A stretch of DNA of 64,000 nt from Cymodocea nodosa (Eukaryota > Streptophyta > Magnoliopsida > Alismatales > Cymodoceaceae): the NCBI GenBank assembly GCA_036874045.1, contig CM072341.1:6646501-6710500 (forward strand), given 5' to 3'. The notes below the pieces were generated by a model. The model did no database searches, was not told the origin of the DNA, and worked only from the letters and a program-made list of their open reading frames with translations. The stretch's first letter is position 1, and the number at the start of each line of letters is the position of its first letter. The translations under genes were made by a program, and so were the position numbers. Positions 53,971 through 64,000 of the stretch are shown here, in pieces.

Positions 53971-55408
53971 TGTTATGATCGATAGGCTCACTAGAGGGGG
54001 GGTGAATGGTGAAGGTGTGTAAATTTTACTTCTTTTAATTAAGAATCGACTGATTCTATTAAACAATGAGTTGAAATAAATTAAATGGATGCAAAATAGT
54101 AAAAAGAAAATAACACACAACAAATTTTTAGGTGGTTCACCAACTCGGCTAGTCCACCCCCAAGATACACTTGGGCTTCACTAAGTAAACAAGTACTTAC
54201 AACACTTGCTTTCAGGTTGAAGCAAGAACCAACACTTAGAGCTTTCAAGTATAAGCTCAATAACCAACCATTCTTCGAGCTTTCAAGTTGAAGCTCTCAC
54301 CCAACAATGAGTTTTCAGGTTGAATCTCATGAACCAACAGCTTTAAACTTTTTTATTAGAGTTTTAGCACAAGGAGCTTTTCTACTGTAGTGAATCTTTA
54401 AGAGTATTCTTGAATGTTGCAGACTTGAGAGTGTATCTGGAATTTTGGGTAGCTCATAGTATAATGCATGATCGTTATCTCTGTATGATCTTCTCTTTAC
54501 TTCTCATATTTATACCAACAGGTATAACAATCATATTTTTCTTCCAACGGATGTATTCTATTATACTTGCTAAGAAATCAGACCTAAATATGGTAAGTTA
54601 CCGTTCAGGGAGGTAATTCAAGATACCCTTCCGATTTTCTCAAACTTTCGAATAGTTAACTATGTAACTTTCCGAAGGATGTTTGTAACTCACCGAAAAA
54701 TCACTTAAGTCTTTCTACCATGTAGGATTTCAGATCGTACATATGAGCTGTCATTCGATCAGATACTTGTAACTGTAACTCACCGAGCTGTCCTTTGACT
54801 GTTAGATAATTAGCTATAGTAACCCTCTGAAATCCTTCTTTAAGTTTCCAACTACTTTCTTATTTCAGCACGTGCATAAAAGAATAACTTAAGTTTTTAG
54901 ATAGATAAGTCTGTAACCTTCCGAAAATTCCTATTTTTTGGATAGTTAGCTTTCTAACTCACCAAAAACTCCTTTAAGCTTCTGTTTTGGATTTTTGCAC
55001 GTGGGTAATTGAATGACTTAAGTTTTGAATAGTTAGCCTTTCTAACTTTCCAATTTTTCTTGAGCTTCCAAATAATTAACTCCTTAACTCTCTAATCATT
55101 CAACCAACTATCTTAACTCTCCGAAGGCTTTGTAATTTCAGATAGTTATTCTTCTAACTGTCCGATGGTATTTCTGCTACTTTTTACTTTTTAGATACTT
55201 AAGCCTATAACTTACTGAAAATTAACTTTCTTCTAGATATTTAGGCTTGGTAACTATCCAATTTTCTTGTAGCTTCATAGCAGTAAATTTTGAACTACTT
55301 GTATCTGTTTATCTGCCTTCCGATCTTTTGTTGCACTGTCTTATCTGTGAAATACAATATGTTTCCTCACACAGGTTTTTGCATTATCAAAATACTAGGG
55401 TCCTAACA
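53971..55408 (-). repeat. 3' LTR of element K (1438 bp)
   Basis: TGTTATGATCG to GGTCCTAACA on the + strand, with AGAGGGGGGGTGAAT at the U5 end. TATA-like TATAAATA on the element strand (54507-54514). 54100-54360 has imperfect AGCTTTCAAGTTGAAGCT units, and 54640-55270 a dense field of CTTTCCGAA/GGATAGTTA words. Confidence 0.88.
54507..54514 (-). promoter_or_regulatory. Putative LTR TATA box (element K)
   Basis: Element strand TATAAATA in TTGGTATAAATATGAGAAG. The same site is present in the other LTR at 62534-62541. Confidence 0.5.
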
Positions 55409-55431
55409 ATCTCCCCCTTTTTGATAATGAC
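55409..55431 (-). other. Polypurine tract of element K
   Basis: The + strand ATCTCCCCCTTTTTGATAATGAC gives GTCATTATCAAAAAGGGGGAGAT on the element strand, next to the LTR start TGTTAGGACC. 55540-55680 holds three further C-rich runs (CTCCCCCTG, TTCCCCCTT, CTCCCCCTTTTTGTCATTA). Confidence 0.85.
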
Positions 55432-55794
55432 AAAATCCTTTACATTTATTTACATGTATTTCACTCCCCAGATTGTTTCTTTACATTTAGTCACACAAAA
55501 ACTAAGTAAAGCAAAAATTTACAATGAATATAATGAAGTGGAGTTAATTCCTCCCCCTGACTATGTGTTGTCTTCTCCCCTTGTGTGTGTTGGGATTTTC
55601 TTCCCCCTTTTAATACTTCTCCTTCTGTTTGTGCTAGAAATACTATAAGTTTCCATATCCTTCTCCCCCTTTTTGTCATTATATAAAAAGGTGACTAATA
55701 TCTATAAAACTGATATCTAATGTCCTACACGTGTATATGTTAGGAGAAAGCAAGCTCCCATATGGTGAGCTTGAGGAATACTAGATGAAAGCAT

Positions 55795-57305
55795 TTAAAT
55801 ATCATGTAATGAACATATGCCTAGATTTCTTCTAATATGATTAAAGGTTGATTCATTTAAGGGTTTTGTGAAAATATCTACAAGTAGATTTTCTATTGGA
55901 ACAAACTTGAGTGAGATGTTCCCTTTTTCCACATGATCTCTTAGAAAATGATGTCTAATCTCGATATGCTTGGCTCTGGAATGAAGTACTATATTCTTAG
56001 ATAAACTTATTGCACTGCTGTTATCACAAAATATGACTATATTCTGAATTTTCAGTCTGTAGTCTGCTAAAGTTTGCTACATCCAAAGAATTTGAGCACA
56101 ACACAGACCTACTACAATATATTCAGCTTTAGTAGTAGATAATTCAATACAGTTTTGTTTCCTACTGAACCATGAAATTAATGAATTTCCAAGTAGTTGG
56201 CATGTACCACTAGTACTTTTTCTATCAGATCTGCTGCCTGCATAATTTGCATCACTATAACCTATTAACGTTAGGTTGCTGTCAGCTGAGTAGTATAGTC
56301 TGAAATCTTTAGTACCTTGTAGATATTTGAAAATTCTTTTTACTGATTTCAAATGAGATTCCTTTGGTGATGCTTGAAATCTAGCACACAAGCATACACT
56401 AAACATGATGTCTAGCCTACTTGCTGAAAGATACAACAGAGATCCAATCATGCCTCTATATTTCTTTTGATTTACTACAACACTTAAATCATCAATTTCA
56501 AGTTTAGTGATTGAACTCATTGGAGTATTTGCAGATTTGATGTTTTCATAGTCAAATTTCTTTAACATCTCTTTGTAGTATTTCTCTTGGTTGACAAAGA
56601 TGCCATTTTGCACTTGATGGATCTGTAAACCTAAGAAAAACTTCAATTCTCCCATCATGCTTATTTCAAATTTACTTTTCATCAAATTTTGAAATCCATG
56701 ACAGAGTTTTTCTAATGTAGCTCCAAAAACTATATCATCAACATATATGTGTACTATCAAAATGTGCAAATCAAAAGTTTTGATAAACAAAGTGTTGTCC
56801 ACTTTGCCTATAGAGAAATTATTTTCAATTAAGAATTTTTTCAATTTCTCATACCATGCCCTAGGTGCCTATTTCAGACCATATAAAGCTTTGTTTAATT
56901 TGAAGACATGATCTGGCTTGACTTTATCTTCAAATCTGGGAGGTTGTTTAACAAAAACTTCTTCTTAAATTTCTCTATTCAAAAATGCACTTTTCACTTT
57001 TCAATACCTACTTGCAGATTATAGCCCTGTGCAACCAGTCGAGCTTTATTTCTGAGTATGTTTCCTTCTTCATCTAGTTTATTTTTGAAAATCCATTTAG
57101 TTCCAATGATCGATTTTCCTACAGGTTTTTCCACTAATTTCCAGACATTATTTTTTTGGAATTGATTTAATTCTTCCTGCATAGCCATTGTCCAGTAAAT
57201 ATCCTTACAAGCTTCATCTACTGATTTTGGCTCTATTTCTAACACAAATGCACAATAATTGCAAATATCTTGTGCTTTGCTTCTAGTTTGTACCCCTTTG
57301 GTTAT
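55795..57305 (-). pseudogene. Reverse transcriptase and RNase H (element K)
   Basis: 56994-57245 has MLEIEPKSVDEACKDIYWTM, NNVWKLVEKPVGKSIIGTKW and ARLVAQGYN. 56077-56844 is a long open stretch with [11 protein letters not shown], the YVDD box (residues 34-37), [40 protein letters not shown], then RNase H GYSDANYAGSRSDRKSTSGT and LSTTKAEYIVVGLC. RNase H continues to about 55795 with a NPLNESTFNHIRRNLGICS-type end. Ty1/copia RT-RNase H of SIRE type, closest here to element D. Fossil with a few breaks. Confidence 0.85.
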
Positions 57306-58916
57306 TGTAGGATCGTATGGCTACACAAGAGGGGGGGTGAATTGTGTATCTTTACTATTTTCTGAAATATAATTGAAACTTTAAAACTCAAAAACAAGTC
57401 GAGACATTGTTTCATAAAATCATTTTTATTCAAGATTTCAATTACAATATACAATTCAATTCTCCTCAGAAATTGTAGATGCAATTATATTTCGATACCA
57501 TGTATCATCTAAACAATTTCATAACTACAAACAGAGAAAACTAATTTGCGAAATTTAAAACTTTTCTCCCTGTTTGAGATCTTTCTTCTTTTTCTTTTTC
57601 CTCTTCAGCAATTCTTCAGTGACGAATATCTTGTCTTTTCATGCTTCACCGAATTTGCTTTCTTCTGATACTTCAAATCTTCAGTGACGAAAATCTTACC
57701 TTTTATGCTTCACTGAACTTTCTTCCACTTGAGAGATTTTCCCGAAGAGGTGTTTTTGATCCATAAAAAAGATTTTTCTTTTGGTGTGCAGGGATGGTTT
57801 GATCCTTGAAAAGATTTTTCGTTTTGTGTGCAATGATAAATTGATCAACGAGAATTCTATGCCTTTTATACTGTATCTTCATTTCATGCATATCCTTCAC
57901 ATTTAACCACTACCAGTTTTCCACTTCTCCACATCTTTTCTTTTTCCTTCATCGAAACACACACGTTCCAACCCACGTTTATATTTCAAATTTTCTTTAA
58001 TCATCAATCTTGGATCTCTGAAAAATTTCCTGCAAAATAAACTTTCTCGTCCAAAAGTTTTTCATCAGTGTAATAAGAAGTTGTTACTTTAATGTTAACT
58101 AAACGAGTAACACAAGTATATATATAACTTAACGTTTCTAACTTAACGAGTTCCTCATGTGCCATTTCACGTGACAAGTACTGTAGCTAACTCAACGAAC
58201 TAAGTCCGTGGTGTTATGCTATCTCAACGAACCATCTCCATTGTATTATGATAACTCAATGAACAATTTCTGTTGTGTTATGATAACTCAACGAACTAGT
58301 AATAAGCAAATGTTTTTATAATAAGAATTTTACCACGTGCAAAAATAACAACTTAAGTTTATAACGCTAACCTAACGCATTGCCTTAGTGTTCAATATAG
58401 CAACTCAACGCGTTTAGTTATGTTAACTTAACGAGTTAAACATGTGCACCTCACGTGATACAATACAACATTCGTAACTTATAATTTCACCACGTGTATA
58501 ACACTAACTTAACGAGTTCGTCTCTTCTTTTATTCACTAACTTAACGAGTTATCACATGACCTATTTTAACCTTTAAGCCTCTAACTTAACGAGTTCTCA
58601 CGTGACCTCTATACAAACAAAACTCTAACTTAACGAGTTGTCTAAACGTACACTGTTCATGATACAGAAAATATAACATTAAAACATATCATGCTTTTCA
58701 ATAAAAACACACATTAACTTAACGTTTAGCTAAATGAGAAATTAATGCAACAAAACGACTAGTTATTAACTTCATATCCAATACAGACAAGTATTTATAT
58801 CAGTAAGCTTTTTCTGTATTAATTGATGATTTTAATTTCTTTTCACAAGCAATAGTAATTGAGCAAATATGATTATTTTCATTCAGCACACATCATCAAA
58901 ACAAAAATACTCAACA
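57306..58916 (-). mobile_element. Solo LTR M (SIRE-like family, 1611 bp)
   Basis: TGTAGGATCG to TACTCAACA on the + strand, flanked by the exact duplication GTTAT (57301-57305 and 58917-58921). Close relative of the LTRs of element C. There is no internal sequence, so it is a solo LTR. It lies in the link between integrase and RT of K. Confidence 0.92.
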
Positions 58917-58921
58917 GTTAT

Positions 58922-60400
58922 ATTTCCAATTATTTGTTCCATGGGATGATCAGATTTGAACTTCCAACTATTTTGATTTTAATCTGAAGCTTGGGGTTTG
59001 AGTTTCTACTTGCAATTATCTTTTTCCAAATATTCATTTTCACTATCATTGTCAATCTTCAAATTTTTGAAATTCTGTATCAGATCTTCATCAAACTGAA
59101 CATTTATACTTTCCTCTACTCTTTCGTCTTTAGCAAAATATACTCTGGAAGCTTTGCTTCTGGATGAGTATCCAACAAGTATGGTTGATTCAGATTTTGC
59201 ATCAAACTTGTCTTTAGCATTTCCTATGTTTAAGACAAAGCATTTGCATCCAAATGTCTTAAAGTAACCAACATTTGGAGTCTTATCAAACTAAATTTCA
59301 AAAGGTGTCTTATTCATCATAGATCTGATGTGAGTTCTGTTGGAGATGTGACAAGCTATTCCTACAATTTCAACTTAGAGAAATTTTGGCAAATTAGTGG
59401 CATTCAACATAGTTCTAGCCATTTCTTGCAATGTCCTATTCTTTCTTTCCACTACTCTATTTTGAGCTGGAGTTCTAGGGCAAGAGAATTCATGCAAAAT
59501 TCTAAATGAATTGCAAAGATTTTTGAACTCATAGTTTTCAAATTCTCCTCCTTCATCACTTCTGATTTTCTTTACTGTCAGTTCCTTTTGGTTTTGAATT
59601 CTAGTGCAAAAATTTTAGAATTCACTACATGTCTCATTTTTGTGAGTCAAGAATATTACCTAGGTTAATCTAGAAAAATCATCTACAATAACAAGAGCAT
59701 ATTTTCGACCTCCAAGGCTTGAAATTTGAGTTGGGCCAGATAGATCCAGATGTAAAAGTTCTAATGGCCTTTTGGTTGTAATTTCATGTTTGCTATGAAG
59801 AGAAGTTCTCTTCTACTTCCCTAGCATACAGTCACTACACACCCTGTCTTTCTTGAATGTAAGTTTAGGCAACCCCTAACAAGATCACCCTTGGATAACT
59901 TTTTGAGAGTCTTCATACTAACATGACCAAGTCTTTTATACCACAACCAATCATCTTCACTAGATGCTACCAAACAGGAATTGCTTGCAGAATTTCACAT
60001 GGAAAGTTTAATGTATAAATTGGGCAATTTCTAATACCAATAAATTTTATTTAATTTGTAGTTGGATCAATAATGTGACAATTTTCAGTAGTAAAAGAAA
60101 CTGTATAATCCTTATCACATAATTGTCCTACACTTAATAAATTTTATTTTAATCTATTGACATGCAAGACATTCTCAATTATACCATTTTTAGATGTAAT
60201 ATTTCCTATAGCAGTTATTTTACACTTTTCATTATTTCCAAATTTAATAGATCCTGAACTTAAGCTTTTAACAGAATCAAGAAATCTTTTCTTACTTATC
60301 ATGTGCTTTGAGCATCCACTATCCACAATCCATTTTGTTGTACATGCTTGGAGCTCCTTGTCATCCTGCGAATTATACTAAAATTAAGGCTTTTGGTACC
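58922..60400 (-). pseudogene. Protease and integrase region (element K)
   Basis: Protease: 60144-60326 with MDSGCSKHMISKKRFLDSVK and SGSIKFGNNEKCKITAIGNI. Pre-integrase WLWYKRLGHVSMKTLKK-type block near 59900-59960. Integrase core near 59700-59380, with a YALVIVDDFSR-type block (about 59690), a IRSDEGGEFEN-type block (about 59540) and an ARTMLNATN-type block (about 59400). The linker to RT runs through 58922-59290 (acidic). Fossil with several breaks. Confidence 0.75.
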
Positions 60401-61205
60401 CAAATTTTCTTGGGTCCAATAGAGTTAGTTCTTAAAACATTAAATTTATTTCCTCTTGGAAACCACATATGACCTGATCTTCTTCTGATGGCAAACACAG
60501 TGGTGTCATCTCTATATGATCGAATCATTCCACCACAATAAGGTACTTCCTATGGTGTAGCATACCCTAGGCCAAATTTACTTCCATTTGGTTGTTGAGA
60601 TCCTATCATTTTATTTAGTCCTTTTTGACCTTGTGTAAATTTACCTATGGTATTTTTCAGATAAGAGATTGTAGTTAATAAGTTTTTATTTTCTTCTTTT
60701 AGCTCACAATTATCACAACTATATTTATCCAAATTAGTTTTTATGTTTCTGTTTTCAATTACAACTAATTCTAATTCAACGAAGGAGTCTTCTAAATAGT
60801 TATTCAACCTTTTAATTTCTTTCTTATATTCTCTACATTTAATATATAGATTATCTACAGTACATAGAAGACTATTAACATCTAATTCATCATGCTCATT
60901 TTCTGAATAAGAGGAAGTAGAGCATACCTCTTATGCTGCAAAGCATACGTTGGTTGCAGCTTCATCTTCAAAATCAGATGAGCTGCTTGATGAGTTATTG
61001 TCATCCCACGTAGCTTTGAGAGCCATCTTCTTTTTGTCCTTCCATCTCTTCTTCTTATCTACCTGATCCTCTTCTATCTGAAATGGACAGAAAGTCTGTA
61101 TGTGCCCTTGCCTTTTGCATTTAAAACATGTAGGGACAGTTCTTTTGGAGGAGCTGGTCTTATGATTTTTCTTCATGAACTTTCTGAAGTTTCTTGCCAA
61201 CAGCA
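60401..61205 (-). pseudogene. gag zinc knuckle and coiled-coil linker (element K)
   Basis: 60931-61206 has a basic start, the CCHC knuckle C-F-K-C-K-R-Q-G-H-I-Q-T-F-C (about residues 27-40), a Lys-rich stretch, ATWDDNNSSSSSSDFEDEAA and VCFAA. 60550-60807 has Asn/Glu/Leu heptads and a GSQQPNGSKFGLGYATP end. Same plan as 7975-9428 in element E. It links RNA binding to pol. Fossil. Confidence 0.72.
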
Positions 61206-61960
61206 TAATCTCATCCTCATGCTAGCAACATAATCTCATCCTCATTTGAGCTTGGAGCTTCTTTTGTTGAAGGAAATGTCATTTCCTTTTTCTTCTTAGC
61301 TTTCTTTTCAACAGCTCCCTCTTGTTCTTTCCAATCCTTCATTTGAGCCTCGTGGGCTAGAAGATTGCCCAACAGTTCTTCAACCGTGTAACTATTGAGA
61401 TCCTTGGAATCTTGGATAGAGGTGGATTTCTATTTCCACTCAATAGTTAAACTTCTTAGGATCTTTTGTACTTGTTCACGAGAAGAGAATTCCTTTCCCA
61501 AGCCTTTCAGACTATTAATGATTTCAGTAAATCTTGAAAACATTCCAATTATGTTTTCATTATCATCCATTTTAAATAGTTCTAATTTTCTCAACAGAAT
61601 GCTAATTTTGGTATCCTTTACCTGGCTTGTACCTTCATGAGTAACTTGAAGGATTTTCCAAGCCTCATGTGTAGACTTGCATGCAGAAACTTTGTTATAT
61701 TGTTCAGCAGTTAGTGCATAATATATAGCATTCAACCCTCTAGCATCCAATTGGATGATTCTCTCATCCTCCTCAAACCAGTCCATAACATCACTGGTTG
61801 GAAGTGTAGTTCCAAGAACAACAATCTTCTAGAGTTTTACATTAGAACTCCTAAGGAAACACTCCATTCTATTCTTCCAACAATTATAATTGGAACCATC
61901 GAATAGAGGAGGTCTATGAATATTTTGTACCTCAGCAAATTGAGCCATAAATTCAGATGG
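61206..61960 (-). pseudogene. gag shell domain (element K)
   Basis: A start at about 61948 (MAQFAEVQNIHRPPLFDGSN) lies about 40 bases from the primer site. The long open stretch 61430-61786 has LDARGLNAIYYALTAEQYNK, STHEAWKILQVTHEGTSQVK and LLRKLELFKMDDNENIIGMF. The tail 61206-61429 has a TVEELLGNLLAHEAQMKDWK block. SIRE-type copia gag, closest here to element D. Fossil with a few breaks. Confidence 0.8.
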
Positions 61961-61986
61961 ATAAATCTAATAACAGATTAACCATG

Positions 61987-61998
61987 CTCTGATACCAA
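61987..61998 (-). other. Primer binding site of element K
   Basis: The + strand GCTCTGATACCA reads TGGTATCAGAGC on the element strand, next to the LTR edge at 62000. Exact initiator-Met tRNA match. Confidence 0.85.
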
Positions 61999-61999
61999 T

Positions 62000-62778
62000 T
62001 GTTAGGATCAATAGGCTCACCAGAGGGGGGGTGAATGATGAAGGTGTTTAAATTTTACTTCTTTTAATTAAGAATCGACTAATTCTATTAAACAGTGAGT
62101 TGAAATAAATTAAATGGATGCAAAACAGTAAGAAGAAAATAACACAACAAATTTTTAGGTGGTTCACCAACTCGGCTAGTCCACCCCCAAGATACACTTA
62201 GGCTTCACTAAGTAGACAAGTACTTACAACACTTGCTTTCAGGTTGAAGCAAGAACCAACACTTAGAGCTTTCAGGTATAAGCTGAATAACCAACCTTTC
62301 TTCTAGCTTTCAAGTTGAAGCTCTCACCCAACAATGAGTTTTCAAGTTGAAACTCACGAACCAACTGCTTTAAACTTTTCTATCAGAGTTTTAGCACAAG
62401 GAGCTTTTCTACTGTAGTGAATCTTTAAGAGTATTCTTGAATGTTGCAGACTTGAGAGTATATCTAGAATTTTGTGTAGCTCACAATATAATGTATGATC
62501 ATTATCTCTATATGATCTTCTCTTTACTTCTCATATTTATACCAAAAGGTATAACGATCATATTTTTCTTCCAACGGATGTATTCTACTGTACTTGCTAA
62601 GAAATCAAACCTAAATATGGTAAGTTACCGTTCAGGGAGGTATTTCAAGATACCCTTCCGATTTTCTCAAACTTTTAGATAGTTAGCTGTGTAACTTTCC
62701 GAAGGATGTCCGTAACTCACCGAAAAATCACTTAAGTCTTTCTGCCATGTAGGATTTCAAATCGTACATATGAGTTGT
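62000..62778 (-). repeat. 5' LTR of element K, partial
   Basis: TGTTAGGATCAATAGGCTC onward matches 53971-54755 to about TACATATGAGTTGT. Beyond this the sequence changes to gypsy primer-site-like DNA and J3. Confidence 0.85.
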
Positions 62779-62850
62779 TGTTTGGATCTCCAGCACGGCA
62801 CCAGAAAAACTTGATTGGTTACCTAGCAACGCGCTAGAAAAACTTGGATT
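62779..62850 (-). other. Gypsy-type primer-site echoes beside J3
   Basis: TCTCCAGCACGGCACCAGAAAAACTTG (about 62787-62813) and ACCTAGCAACGCGCTAGAAAAACTTG (62821-62846) are two decayed versions of the reverse of a TGGCGCCGTTGC-type primer site, as at 42474-42561 beside J1. Confidence 0.5.
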
Positions 62851-64000
62851 TGTTAACTTCTATTTTTACTTAATTAATTTATCTTTATGCCTATTCCTTT
62901 TTAGAAGTAAACAAACAACCTTTCACACAAATTAGATATTAATTCCAATTTGTATTTTAACTGCAAGTGCACAGTGTCTATTGCATTAGTGTGCAAGTAC
63001 AGGTCGATCCCATAGGGAATTGCTTAAGAATTACGAACTGTTCCGTTTTTAACAATCAAATTTATATATTCAATAAGCTCTCCGTTGAGTTACAGTTAAC
63101 TCAACGGACAAAGTTCATTGAATTATGGCTAACTCATCGGACTAACCTCGTGGACTTAAGTTAACTCCACAAGTTTGCCTTTCCTATTTAATACTGCTAT
63201 TTACAAAGGAATTTGGCCAACCATTGGGCGGTTCCATAGATTGTAAATAACATCAATTAAGCTCTTTAATGTTAGTAAACACTGGATTTATCATTAGGCA
63301 ATACTAACATTCAGATAATTCAAACAATAACCATTAAAATCTTTAAGTCTTTTGAACGAATCAATTTCAGTAAACTATAAAACTAAAACAAACATAAAAC
63401 AATCATAACATTGACAAAGATAACATTAATCACGATACCAAACAAACAATACAACACTCAAATACAAAATATAAACACAGATAAGTTGTTTTTGGTATTT
63501 CTGTTTTGATATGAGCATGGAAATGGGCGAAAGGTGAAATGTAAAGTAATCTCAGTCGACAATAAATACTTCTGTCACTACATGCGATGCGATTACACCA
63601 TTGAAAATTAAACCACTTACAATTCTGTCTCCTCTCCCTATAGAATCGCGAGTCCAGAATTGCAAGATGATCTCCTCTTCAGCATACAGGCATCAACCCG
63701 AAGCCAAGGCTATAAGCTTTACGATCTCTTGAGATATGAGTCGGCGCTTGGTGAAAATGGCTTCCCTTCCCGCAACGTGATCACTCCTCACAATGGTTGT
63801 TAGGCACTATGTTTGGCTCGGAATCGACCCGACATCAAGAAAGTATCCTCACAGACCTCCGATGGTTGGTGATTATGGTGGTGGTGGAGATGATTGGTGT
63901 GGTACTTTAGAGAATTGTCGATGCTACCTGTAGAAAGCTCGATGATCCTCCTCTACACACACTAGCCACACCCATCGGCCACACACACTTCTTTTTCTTC
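62851..64000 (-). repeat. LTR-like repeat J3, running off the window
   Basis: Starts TGTTAACTTCTATTTTT and aligns with J1 and J2, including the CTGCAAGTGCACAGTGTC..GTGCAAGTACAGGTCGATCCC block and the CAACCATTGGGCGGTTCCATAGA block (about 63210-63240). The right end is outside the window. No coding content. Confidence 0.65.

Larger units (their letters stand above)
53971..62778 (-). mobile_element. Element K: SIRE/Maximus-like Ty1/copia, split by solo LTR M
   Basis: Minus-strand order: 5' LTR part (62000-62778), primer site (61987-61998), gag (61206-61960), linker (60400-61205), protease (60144-60326), integrase (about 59000-59950), RT (56700-57305 and 58917-59000), RNase H (55795-56650), polypurine tract (55409-55431), 3' LTR (53971-55408). 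Left flank is AAAAT (53966-53970); the right LTR is incomplete, so no duplication can be checked. The first 100 bases of the LTR pair differ at about 8 places by eye. Own length about 7.2 kb. No env-position ORF. Broken, with roughly ten breaks. Confidence 0.87.

Noticed and set aside
55247-55648. 133-residue hydrophobic frame on the + strand
   Set aside because: Antisense to element K, spanning its LTR end and polypurine tract; T-rich composition explains the hydrophobic stretches.

Overview
This window looks like repeat-dense heterochromatin from a flowering plant, probably a dicot. It is AT-rich and almost wholly built of LTR retrotransposons. I see no host gene, rRNA, tRNA or CRISPR array. 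The species cannot be read from the sequence. The plant assignment rests on the element types: SIRE/Maximus-type Ty1/copia elements with a 'TTCACCCCCCTCT' signature near the LTR end, Tork/Tnt1-type copia with an initiator-Met tRNA primer site, and an Athila-type Ty3/gypsy pol.

Layout. Elements are lettered here for convenience. G (Athila-like, + strand) starts outside the window and runs from 2501 to 42459. Two copia elements sit in its pol region: H (1-2500, its start outside the window) and D (3425-36917, 5-bp target duplication AAAAG). D holds two stacks. In its gag region lies solo LTR F (5768-14214, +). F is split by element E (6713-13497, -, duplication AGAGA), and E's 5' LTR is split by solo LTR A (11336-12869, +, duplication CTCAC). 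Between D's integrase and reverse transcriptase lies element B (Tork-like, 16218-32139, +, duplication CAAGT). B's 3' LTR is split by element C (SIRE-like, 21375-31980, -, duplication AAGCA). This gives five nested layers (G>D>F>E>A), with matching target duplications visible at D, E, A, B and C.

Right of 42459 the order is: LTR-like repeat J1 (42573-43890); a broken Tork-like copia element L (44580-48039, -); a mosaic of short fragments (48422-49285); J2 (49292-50584); a broken ORF region of the 'plant transposon protein' type (50585-52120, -); a Ty3/gypsy integrase fragment (52850-53970, -); SIRE-like element K (53971-62778, -) holding solo LTR M (57306-58916, duplication GTTAT); and J3 (62851 to the window end).

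The most interesting content is an extra ORF between RNase H and the 3' LTR, the 'env' position, in elements H and C, with a third related copy at 50585-52120. It resembles the plant transposon-protein domain often listed as Transposase_32, followed by a Gln-rich tail. The LTRs are also unusual: several otherwise different families are packed with short recurring words (CACGTG, AACTTAACGAGTT, and TCCGAAA/AGTTA pairs). All coding regions are fossils in varying states. No new working host system was found.
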